From Lysobacter sp. (GTDB taxonomy: Bacteria; Pseudomonadota; Gammaproteobacteria; Xanthomonadales; Xanthomonadaceae), in contig JASLDW010000092.1 of the NCBI GenBank assembly GCA_030151365.1, positions 38,321 through 102,320 on the forward strand: a DNA stretch of 64,000 nt, read 5' to 3'. The position numbers and the translations under genes were made by a program. Positions 52,265 to 62,502 of this stretch are shown piece by piece; position 1 is the stretch's first letter; each line of letters begins with the position of its first letter. The notes below the pieces were generated by a model. The model worked only from the letters and a program-made list of their open reading frames with translations. It did no database searches and was not told where the DNA came from.

Positions 52265-52320
52265 TGCGCTTACCTTTGTCGACGAAAAGTGGGGAAGTGG
52301 TTTGGTGGAACGCTCGCGGC

Positions 52321-53028
<708 letters not shown>

Positions 53029-53097
53029 TCGAGAACTCTGGGAGGGGGCACGACACCGGCTGGATATTGCACGTCCTCGCCATCCATCTGGCGGCGG

Positions 53098-53128
53098 GGA
53101 CCCCGAAGCTTATACCAACTTCGGGTCC
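53098..53128 (-). promoter_or_regulatory. Candidate tonB promoter inside an inverted repeat
   Basis: On the minus strand TTGGTATAAG gives an extended -10 (TATAAG at 53114-53109), about 80 bases before tonB. The -35 region is weak (ATGGAA, 17-base spacer). The -10 is flanked by arms CTTCGGGTCC and GGACC-C-CGAAG, which pair over 10 bp with one bulge. It could be an operator, or instead a terminator of the TPR gene without a T-tract. Confidence 0.4.
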
Positions 53129-53164
53129 GCATTCCATATGTCGGGTGTTTGAAAATCGAAGCGA

Positions 53165-54241
53165 TTACTTAAGAAATCGTTGCGCTGCCGCCGGATCCTT
53201 GACGCCCTTTTTCAGTGCTTCCTGGGCGGCGGCCTTGGCTTCGGCCTTCTTGCCTTGATTGAAAAGAATGGACGCGCGGTTGAGATCGGCCTTGCCGTTG
53301 GTCGACATGCTCGCCGCCTTGGCATAGTCCTCCAAGGCAAGGCCTTCCATGTACTTGGCGAGAACGGTTTGCGCGATCACGCTGTACGCGGTCGCCGTTT
53401 CGTCGTTCTTCGGAATCGTGCCCTTGGTAACCCCGCTGTCGAGCAACCCCTGCGCCTCTTTCCAGTTGGCTTCCGGCGATTGCAGCAGGATCACGTAATA
53501 GGTGCGGAGGTCTTCCGGTGTCGCCAGGAGTCCCTGCTTGTAGCGATCTCGCAGCAACGCCAGCATTTCGGCGTTCTTGTTCTGCTGCTGGTAGGTCGCC
53601 AGGAGATTCTGGAACGCGTTGCGATCGTTGGGATCCTTGGCCAGGCGTTCCTTGTAGGCAGCTTCGGCATCACCTGCCTTGCCGGTATGCGACAGCAGCG
53701 ACAGGCGCATGTTGGCGTACTGCGGGTCGGTGGTCCTGGTCTCCGCGATGAACTGGTCCAGCGCCTTCAGAGCTTCCGGGTACTTTCCGGCATTGCTCAG
53801 GCTGGCGACCAGGTTGCTCATCGAATCGTAGTGGCCGTTGTTGTCGAGGCCATTCGCGGCAATTACCTGCTGGAAGTCCACCGCCGCGTTGACGTAGTCC
53901 TTCTGCGAAAACGCGGCGCTGCCGGCGATTTCGTATGCCAGCGCTTTTTCGTACGGCGTGCTGGCTTGGGGTGCGTATTCGTTGGCCAGGCTCAATGCCT
54001 TGGCGTAGTCCTGCGCGGCATAGGCCTTGCTGATTTCATCGAGCTTCTTCCTGCCGTCGTCCGAGACCTTCGGCTTGGGCTCCTTGCGCGTCGCACCGGG
54101 ATAGCGCGGAGCTTCCTGTGCATCTTTCTTGCTTTGCCCGGAACGCGAGGAATGATCCTGGGCGGCGACAGGCACCGCGACTGCGGAACAGGCAAGAATC
54201 GCGGCAATGGACAACGGCAACAGGCTGGCTGCGTAACGCAT
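53165..54241 (-). CDS. Exported tetratricopeptide-repeat protein
   Basis: A 358-residue protein with a signal peptide (LPLSIAAILACSAVAVPVAA) and a basic linker, then TPR-like helical pairs from residue ~70 to the end (AYAAQDYAKALSLANEYAPQ, SNLVASLSNAGKYPEALKAL, LNRASILFNQGKKAEAKAAA). The start at 54241 is chosen because it begins the signal peptide. It lies upstream of tonB in the same direction, 136 bases apart, a conjunction that may be functional. TPR proteins scaffold complexes in the periplasm; its partner is unknown. Confidence 0.82.
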   Translation of the reverse strand: MRYAASLLPLSIAAILACSAVAVPVAAQDHSSRSGQSKKDAQEAPRYPGATRKEPKPKVSDDGRKKLDEISKAYAAQDYAKALSLANEYAPQASTPYEKALAYEIAGSAAFSQKDYVNAAVDFQQVIAANGLDNNGHYDSMSNLVASLSNAGKYPEALKALDQFIAETRTTDPQYANMRLSLLSHTGKAGDAEAAYKERLAKDPNDRNAFQNLLATYQQQNKNAEMLALLRDRYKQGLLATPEDLRTYYVILLQSPEANWKEAQGLLDSGVTKGTIPKNDETATAYSVIAQTVLAKYMEGLALEDYAKAASMSTNGKADLNRASILFNQGKKAEAKAAAQEALKKGVKDPAAAQRFLK

Positions 54242-54360
54242 GGAACAACTCCTGACTGAATGACGAAAGGCTGCCGCCAGGGCGTGGGGCCCCGACGTGT
54301 TGAAGCGAACCACTTTCGTTTCCCCGGTGCGGCGGCGGTTCAATCCTGAGGGTGCCTAGC

Positions 54361-55176
54361 TTAACCGCATTTTGGCCTGCGGCCCGCGGCGCGCGCTTGT
54401 TCATATACCGGCATCAATCCGCCCGCCCGCCTGCCCAGTTCCCCCAGGCGCGCCTGCGGATCGGGATGGGTGGACAGCCATTGCGGCGGGCGCGAACCGC
54501 CCGCGGCGATCATGTTCTGCCACAGGTTGACCGCCTTGCGCGGATCGAAACCGGCGCGCGCCATCAGTTGCTGGCCGACGACATCGGCCTCGCTCTCCTG
54601 TTCGCGGCTGAACCGCAACAGCACCAGCTGCGCCGCGGTGCCGCCCAGCTGACCGACGGTATCCGGGTTGATCCCGGCCATCGCCGCCAGCACCTGCGCC
54701 ACCATCAATCCGCCCTGCGCGGTCTGAGTGCGGGTGATGCGTTCGTTGTGGTGGTTGGAGATGACGTGGCCGATTTCGTGCGCGATCACGGTCGCGAGTT
54801 CGTCCTGGTCGTGCGCCACCTTGAAGATCCCGGTGTTCACGCCGACCTTGGCGCCCGGCAACGCGAAGGCATTGGGTTCGGGATCGACGAACACCGCCGT
54901 TTCCCAGTTGTAGCGCTGCCATTGCGGTGGCAATTGCTGCACGAGGTCGCCGACCACGCAATTGACGTAGGTGCGTTCGCGTGGATTCTGGGTCTGCGGT
55001 TTCTGCGCCTTGAGCTTGGCGAACTCCTGCGCGCCCATCTGGTCCAGTTCCTGCTGCGACACGCCTCCCACCACCTGCTGGCGCCCGGTCGGCGACGTCG
55101 TGGTGGTCGTGGCGCACCCCGCCAGCAACCCCAAGGCGGCAGCCAGCGCGGCAATACGGAGATTCGGTTTGTGCAT
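54361..55176 (-). CDS. M48-family metalloprotease lipoprotein
   Basis: A 271-residue protease with lipobox LAGCATT (Cys near residue 21). The zinc motif is IAHEIGHVISNHHNE (~129), with the third ligand Glu in FSREQESEADVVG. Typical of LoiP/YfgC-like periplasmic M48 peptidases that clear misfolded envelope proteins. The C-terminus is short, without TPR repeats, so it is closer to LoiP than to BepA. Confidence 0.9.
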   Translation of the reverse strand: MHKPNLRIAALAAALGLLAGCATTTTTSPTGRQQVVGGVSQQELDQMGAQEFAKLKAQKPQTQNPRERTYVNCVVGDLVQQLPPQWQRYNWETAVFVDPEPNAFALPGAKVGVNTGIFKVAHDQDELATVIAHEIGHVISNHHNERITRTQTAQGGLMVAQVLAAMAGINPDTVGQLGGTAAQLVLLRFSREQESEADVVGQQLMARAGFDPRKAVNLWQNMIAAGGSRPPQWLSTHPDPQARLGELGRRAGGLMPVYEQARAAGRRPKCG

Positions 55177-55242
55177 GGCTGCGCCCTTCAGGTGAATGGC
55201 CCTGCTTTTAGGCGAATGCTGTTGAAGAAGGCGTCAACGGCA

Positions 55243-57684
<2,442 letters not shown>

Positions 57685-57850
57685 GCAGGTCCCATGGCTG
57701 CGGCGGAGCGGCCCGGAGGGCCATGCGCGCCGGAATTTTCGATGCCTCGATCATACCATCCGCGGGGTTCCGGATCGAGCGGAAGCGCTTGTTTTGCCGT
57801 GGTTTGCGCCGTTGTCACGCCTCCGATTCAGCTGCCTGCCGCATCCTCTT

Positions 57851-58936
57851 TCAAGCGGGTCGAATCATCCCGTGTTCCACGTGGAACAGCATCGCCGGCC
57901 AAGCCGGATCCAGTTCAAGCGCTTCCAATTCGGTGCCGCTAATGAAGATCTGGGCACCACTCGCCACCAAGGCCGCGAGCAGGGCGTGGCGATGCCCGCG
58001 ATCAAGCTCGGAGGCGAGGTCGTCGAGCAGGATCAACGGCCATTCACCGCGCCGGATCCGGAAATCCTCGCCCTGGGCGAGCAGCAAGGCAAGGGCGGCG
58101 AGCTTGCTCTGGCCACGCGACAACGGCTCGCGGGCCGGGCGGGTGGCAAACCCCAACACGAGGTCGGCACGATGCGGACCGGTGGTGGTGTGGCCCAGCT
58201 GGCGATCGCGATCACGATTGACCAGCAGGGCATCGGCCAGCGTCAGTTCCTCGCGCCGCCAGCCCGGCAGATAGGCAAGTTGCGCCGGTCCCAGCTCGGG
58301 GATCAGCTCGCGCGCCCAATCCTCGACTCTGGGCTCCAGCGCCTCGACATAGGCGCGGCGGTGGCGATCGAGCAATTCCCCGGCCTGCGCCAACTCGAAA
58401 TCCCACACGTCCAACGCGGCATTGGTGCCACCCGCCTTGAGCAAGGCATTCCGCTGCTTCAGGGCGCGCGCATAACGACGCCAGACGGGAAGAAATTCCG
58501 GTTCCACGTGGAACAAACCCCAATCGAGCAGGCGTCGCCGGGGTTCGCCGCCGCCGGAGAGCAGCGCGTGACTGCCGGGCTCGAAGGTGACGGCGGCAAG
58601 GGCGGTGCACAGTTCGCTGAGCTGGGCGACATCAGCACCATCCAACCGTCCCTGCCATTCGCTGCCGGCATGGCGAAGACCCACCTGGTGCCGTCGCGTG
58701 CCCGCCTGTTCCGACCAGCGGGCAAAGACCTGCAACGCCGGTGCGCCAGTGCGGATCAGGCCGTCGCGCACCCGACCGCGGAAACTGCGACCATAGGCGA
58801 GCAGGTGCAAGGCTTCCAGCACGCTGGTCTTGCCTGCGCCGTTGCTGCCGATCAGCAGGTTCAGGGCGGGTCCCGGCTGCAACCGGACGTCGCGCAGGCT
58901 GCGGATGTCGTTGATGTCGAGCTGTTCCAGCTTCAT
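57851..58936 (-). CDS. recF: DNA replication and repair protein RecF
   Basis: A 361-residue SMC-like ATPase that loads RecA at gaps with RecO and RecR. The start at 58936 (MKLEQL) matches the family; an upstream ATG at 58951 was rejected. Walker A is NLLIGSNGAGKTSVLEAL, the signature motif is LSRGQSKLAALALLLAQG, and Walker B is WPLILLDDLASELD. The gene contains two parS-like palindromes, both read as FHVE in the protein: one at DWGLFHVEPEF, one in the C-terminal LFHVEHG. Confidence 0.95.
   Translation of the reverse strand: MKLEQLDINDIRSLRDVRLQPGPALNLLIGSNGAGKTSVLEALHLLAYGRSFRGRVRDGLIRTGAPALQVFARWSEQAGTRRHQVGLRHAGSEWQGRLDGADVAQLSELCTALAAVTFEPGSHALLSGGGEPRRRLLDWGLFHVEPEFLPVWRRYARALKQRNALLKAGGTNAALDVWDFELAQAGELLDRHRRAYVEALEPRVEDWARELIPELGPAQLAYLPGWRREELTLADALLVNRDRDRQLGHTTTGPHRADLVLGFATRPAREPLSRGQSKLAALALLLAQGEDFRIRRGEWPLILLDDLASELDRGHRHALLAALVASGAQIFISGTELEALELDPAWPAMLFHVEHGMIRPA
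57873..57888. other. parS-like centromere site 1
   Basis: TGTTCCACGTGGAACA is a perfect 16-base palindrome matching the ParB-binding consensus as it appears in gammaproteobacteria. It lies inside the 3' end of recF, about 2.4 kb from the DnaA-box cluster. No parAB operon is present in the window. Confidence 0.85.
58500..58515. other. parS-like centromere site 2
   Basis: GGTTCCACGTGGAACA, with a 14-base perfect core, 15 of 16 positions matching site 1. It lies within recF and encodes the family-conserved FHVEP segment, so coding constraint could contribute to the match. Confidence 0.7.
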
Positions 58937-58955
58937 CTCATGCCCGCGCAAGCAA

Positions 58956-58980
58956 CAACGCCCGGACAGGCCGGGCGTTG
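58956..58980 (-). terminator. Hairpin between dnaN and recF
   Basis: CAACGCCCGG and CCGGGCGTTG form a perfect 10-bp stem with a five-base loop. On the minus strand the stem is followed by TTGCTTG, a poor T-tract. It may end or attenuate the dnaA-dnaN transcript before recF. A parS-like site begins five bases away. Confidence 0.5.
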
Positions 58981-58984
58981 CAGG

Positions 58985-59000
58985 TGTTCCACGTGGAACC
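58985..59000. other. parS-like centromere site 3
   Basis: TGTTCCACGTGGAACC lies in the non-coding gap between dnaN and recF, with a 14-base perfect core. Because it is outside any gene, its conservation is not explained by coding, strengthening the case for a real ParB site. Confidence 0.82.
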
Positions 59001-59008
59001 TGAATCTG

Positions 59009-60112
59009 TCACAGGCGCAGCGGCATCACCACGTGGCGACAACGCTCGTTGCTGGCTTCGCGCACCAGCGCCGAGGAGTTGGCATCGCGCAGGGCCAGCA
59101 CGACCTTTTCATCGCGCAGGGAAGACAGGGCTTCCAGCAGGTAGGTGACGTTGAAACCGATGGTCACGCCTTCGACCCGGGTGTCGGCCTCGACTTCTTC
59201 CTGCGCCTCTTCCTGCTCCGGATTGTGGGAGCTGATGTGGAGCTGGCCCGGGGTCACTTCCAGGCGCACGCCGCGGTATTTCTCGTTGGAGAGAATGGCG
59301 ACGCGCTGGAGGGCGGCACGCAGTTCCTCGCGATCCATCGTCACCAGCTTGTCGGCACCGATCGGGATCACGGCTTCGTAATCCGGGAACTTGCCGTCGA
59401 TCAGCTTGCTGGTGAAGGTGACATCGTCGCGCTTGACCCGCAGGTGGTTGCGGCCGAGCTCCAGTTCCAGCACGCGGTCGCCGCCTTCCAGGAGGCGCTG
59501 CAGTTCGTGGACGCCCTTGCGCGGCACGATGATCTGGCGCTTGGAGCGGCTGTCGCCATTGAGTTGGGCTTCGCACAGGGCGAGACGATGGCCATCGGTG
59601 GCGACGCAGCGCAGCAGGCCATCGCGGAGATCGAACAGCAGACCATTGAGGTAGTAGCGGACGTCCTGCTGGGCCATCGCGAAGGCGGTGCGGTCGATCA
59701 GCTCCTTGAGCGCCGACTCGCTGATTTCGACGCGTTCGGTGGCATCGACCTCGTCGATCGACGGGAAATCGTTGGCCGGCAAAGTCGCCAGGCTGAAACG
59801 GCTGCGACCGGCCTGCACGCTCATCTTGTCACCTGACTGGGTCATCGTCACCTTGCTGCCATCGGGCAGGGCACGGACGATGTCGAACCACTTGCGGGCG
59901 GGAATGGTGATCTCGCCGTCCTCGGCGCCTTCGTCCAGCGCCGAGCGCGACACCATCTCGACTTCGAGATCGGTCCCGGTCAGGGACAGACCGCCTTGCC
60001 TGACCTGGACCAGCAGGTTGGCGAGCACGGGCAGGGTCTGGCGACGTTCAACCACGTTCACCACTTGCGCCAAAGGTTTCAGCAGGGCTTCGCGTTGCAG
60101 GGTCAAGCGCAT
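59009..60112 (-). CDS. dnaN: DNA polymerase III beta sliding clamp
   Basis: A 367-residue clamp of normal length. The start at 60112 (MRLTLQREALLKPLAQVVNV) matches the family; an ATG nine codons upstream was rejected. Other typical segments are ETRQ-position VVERRQTLPVLANLLVQV, YYLNGLLFDL and the C-terminal HVVMPLRL. Two clamps close around DNA and tether polymerase. It is separated from dnaA by the putative origin. Confidence 0.97.
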   Translation of the reverse strand: MRLTLQREALLKPLAQVVNVVERRQTLPVLANLLVQVRQGGLSLTGTDLEVEMVSRSALDEGAEDGEITIPARKWFDIVRALPDGSKVTMTQSGDKMSVQAGRSRFSLATLPANDFPSIDEVDATERVEISESALKELIDRTAFAMAQQDVRYYLNGLLFDLRDGLLRCVATDGHRLALCEAQLNGDSRSKRQIIVPRKGVHELQRLLEGGDRVLELELGRNHLRVKRDDVTFTSKLIDGKFPDYEAVIPIGADKLVTMDREELRAALQRVAILSNEKYRGVRLEVTPGQLHISSHNPEQEEAQEEVEADTRVEGVTIGFNVTYLLEALSSLRDEKVVLALRDANSSALVREASNERCRHVVMPLRL

Positions 60113-60345
60113 GGGTGCAGTTCCGGGTTCGGGATCCATCCACTGCTTCTATGAGTGGATAAATCAAAAACGATGGTGGTGGTTGTATCGCGACAGGCTG
60201 TGGAAAAGCAATTCAACGTATTGATTTAAAACAACATTTCGTTCGAAACAGGCCGTGGACAAGTGACCGCGAAGTACTGGGGCAAGTTGTGGACAACTCG
60301 GGCGTGCCAAATTGTCCAAAAGTTGTCCACAGGATTCCCCGGCGC
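60113..60345. other. Putative replication origin (oriC) with DnaA boxes
   Basis: The 233-base gap between dnaA and dnaN has a cluster of DnaA-box-like nonamers: AGTGGATAA (60154), TGTGGAAAA (60199), CGTGGACAA (60254), TGTGGACAA (60288), TTGTCCAAA (60312) and TTGTCCACA (60323). Most differ from TTATNCACA at one or two positions. An AT-rich stretch at about 60208-60245 (ATTGATTTAAAACAACATTT) is a candidate unwinding element. Gene orientation diverges across the dnaA region. dnaA and dnaN both read leftward, so their promoters may lie here too. Confidence 0.82.
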
Positions 60346-61701
60346 TCATTCACTGAGTTTGCGCAACAGTTTCTCCCAATCCTCGTGGAGTTTGCCATCG
60401 GTCTCGAGCAATGTCCGGATCTGGCGGCAGGCGTGCAGCACGGTGGTGTGGTCGCGCCCGCCAAAGGCGTCGCCGATTTCCGGCAGGCTGTGGTCGGTGA
60501 GTTCCTTGGCCAGCGCCATGGCGATCTGGCGCGGGCGCGCCAACGAGCGCGTCCGCTTGGGGCCGATCAGGTCCTTGATCTGCAGGCCGTAGTAGTCGGC
60601 CACGACTTTCTGGATCTGGCTGATGCCGACGGAATGGTCGCGCAGGACGTCGCGCAGGGTTTCCTGGGCGAATTCGAGGGTGATCGGGCGGCCGGTGAAG
60701 TTGGCGCGCGCGATGAGCGTGTTGAGCGCGCCCTCGAGGTCGCGTACCGAGGAGCGCATCTTCTTGGCGAGCAGGCTGGCGACGTCGTCGGGGATCGGCA
60801 CGCCGCGATCGCGGGCCTTCGACAGCACGATCTGCGCGCGGGTTTCGAAGTCGGGCGGATCGATCGCCACCGGCAGGCCCCAGCCCAGCCGCGATTTCAG
60901 CCGCGGTTCGAGGCCATCGACTTCGCGCGGATAGCGGTCGCAGGTCATGATGATCTGCTGGCGGCCGTCGAACAGCGCGTTGAAGGTGTGGAAGAACTCT
61001 TCCTGGGTGCGGTCCTTGCCGGCGAAGAACTGGATGTCGTCGATCAGCAGTGCGTCCAGCCCCTGGAACTGCTTGCGGAAGGCGTCCATGCCGCCGGTGG
61101 CGGCCGGATCGTAGAGGGCCTTGGTGAAGCCGTCCATGAAGTCCTTGGAGCGCAGGTAGAGCACCTTGGCGGCCGGGTTCTTGGCTAGTAATTCGTTGCC
61201 CGCGGCGAACATCAGATGGGTCTTGCCGAGCCCGGTGCCGCCGTACAGCAGCAGCGGGTTGTGGGCGCGATCGCCCGGCGATTGCGAGGCCTGCCAGGCT
61301 GCCGCGCGCGCCAGCTGGTTGCTGCGGCCCTCGACGAAATTCTCGAAGATGTACTGGTTGTCGAGATTGCCGTGGAATGCCGGTTCGGCAACGCCCGCGC
61401 GCGTTGCCGAAGACGGCGCCGCGGAGGGCGCCGAGGCGCGCTTGAGCGTTCCGACTTCGATCGCGACGTCGCGGCTGCCGGCGTAGTGGTCGAGGAGTTC
61501 GCGGATCCGCGGCAGGAAGCGATCGCGCACCGTATCGACCACGAACTGATTGGGCGCGTACAGCACCAGCGCGCGATCGCGGGCATCGGCCTGCAGCGGT
61601 CGCAGCCAGGTATGGATGTCCTCGCTCGGGAATTCGTGCTCGAGCTGGGCCAGGCAACGGGGCCAGGCTTCCAGGGCGGCGGTCGGAGGCAACAGGCTCA
61701 T
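60346..61701 (-). CDS. dnaA: Chromosomal replication initiator DnaA
   Basis: A 451-residue initiator. The start at 61701 (MSLLPPTAALEAWPRCLAQL) fits the domain I opening, whereas an ATG 24 codons upstream would add proline-rich non-family sequence. Domain II is Ala/Ser-rich. Domain III has Walker A LYGGTGLGKTHLMFA (~154) and Walker B ALLIDDIQFFAGKDRTQEEF. Domain IV ends with the box-binding signature FGGRDHTTVLHACRQI. It binds DnaA boxes in the adjacent origin. Confidence 0.97.
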   Translation of the reverse strand: MSLLPPTAALEAWPRCLAQLEHEFPSEDIHTWLRPLQADARDRALVLYAPNQFVVDTVRDRFLPRIRELLDHYAGSRDVAIEVGTLKRASAPSAAPSSATRAGVAEPAFHGNLDNQYIFENFVEGRSNQLARAAAWQASQSPGDRAHNPLLLYGGTGLGKTHLMFAAGNELLAKNPAAKVLYLRSKDFMDGFTKALYDPAATGGMDAFRKQFQGLDALLIDDIQFFAGKDRTQEEFFHTFNALFDGRQQIIMTCDRYPREVDGLEPRLKSRLGWGLPVAIDPPDFETRAQIVLSKARDRGVPIPDDVASLLAKKMRSSVRDLEGALNTLIARANFTGRPITLEFAQETLRDVLRDHSVGISQIQKVVADYYGLQIKDLIGPKRTRSLARPRQIAMALAKELTDHSLPEIGDAFGGRDHTTVLHACRQIRTLLETDGKLHEDWEKLLRKLSE

Positions 61702-61810
61702 CGGGCTCGTGGACGTGCGTTCGGCCCGACGTGCGGGAATCCGGACTGGAGGAGGGAAGGTGCAGACTATCATCGGGGCGCGGGAGCTGCCATCGGGACT
61801 GCGCCCGCAT

Positions 61811-61840
61811 TTGACAAGGCGTTTGGAACCCCGCTAGAAT
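61811..61840 (+). promoter_or_regulatory. Sigma-70 type promoter of rpmH-rnpA-yidC
   Basis: TTGACA (61811-61816) and TAGAAT (61835-61840) are separated by 18 bases. A start site near 61847 would leave a ~30-base leader before rpmH. This is the best canonical promoter in the window, as expected for a ribosomal protein gene. Confidence 0.8.
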
Positions 61841-61876
61841 TTCCGGTTCCACGTTTACATCGATGGCGCCGACACC

Positions 61877-62017
61877 ATGGCCACCAAGCGCACCTACCAG
61901 CCCAGCAACCTCAAGCGCAAGCGCGATCACGGTTTCCGTGCCCGCATGAAGACGGCCGACGGCCGCAAGGTGCTGGCTCGCCGCCGCGCCAAGGGCCGCA
62001 AGCGTCTCTGCGCCTGA
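61877..62017 (+). CDS. rpmH: 50S ribosomal protein L34
   Basis: A 46-residue, highly basic L34. It opens MATKRTYQPSNLKRKRDHG and ends in RAKGRKRLCA, matching the family over its whole length. It lies at the polypeptide-tunnel side of the large subunit. rnpA follows 25 bases later, the near-universal arrangement. Confidence 0.97.
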   Translation: MATKRTYQPSNLKRKRDHGFRARMKTADGRKVLARRRAKGRKRLCA

Positions 62018-62042
62018 TTGGCGCCTTGACCGGGACGGACTG

Positions 62043-62498
62043 ATGCCGTCCCTTGCGGATATCTGGAAATTTCCCAAATCGGCTCGCGTGCGAACGCGGG
62101 CCGATTATTCGTGCGCGTTCGATGGCGCCAAGCGCCTGCACGGGCCCTTGCTGCAACTCGCGGTGAAGCGCGAAGCGGCGATGGAGGTGGGCGCAAGGCT
62201 GGGCATCGCGGTCTCGCGCAAGGTCGACGGCAATGCCGTCGGCCGCAATCGCATCAAGCGCGTCTGGCGCGAAACCTTCCGCCACCAGTGCCCGAACCTT
62301 CCCGCCGGCACCTATGTCGCGATCGCCAAGCTGCCCGCGGCGCAGGCGGACAATCCGGCGCTGCGCGCCGCCTTGCTTGAATTGCTGGCGCGCGCCGCAA
62401 GATTGCCGGTTCAACCTGCCATCGGCACAATGCCGCGCGACGCTTCATCTACCCCTCCTGTTCCCGATGCCGCATCGCCGGCGTCCCTTTCCGACTGA
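62043..62498 (+). CDS. rnpA: Ribonuclease P protein component
   Basis: A 151-residue basic protein that helps RNase P RNA bind and mature the 5' ends of tRNA. The RNR motif is GNAVGRNRIKRVWRETFR (~62-79). It is longer than the ~120-residue norm owing to a Pro/Ala/Ser-rich C-terminal extension (after residue ~125), possibly disordered. yidC starts four bases after the stop, leaving no room for yidD. Confidence 0.93.
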   Translation: MPSLADIWKFPKSARVRTRADYSCAFDGAKRLHGPLLQLAVKREAAMEVGARLGIAVSRKVDGNAVGRNRIKRVWRETFRHQCPNLPAGTYVAIAKLPAAQADNPALRAALLELLARAARLPVQPAIGTMPRDASSTPPVPDAASPASLSD

Positions 62499-62502
62499 TC
62501 GC

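Noticed and set aside
61844..61861. A fourth parS site upstream of rpmH (GGTTCCACGTTTAC)
   Set aside because: Only one half-site matches and the palindrome is lost in the second half.
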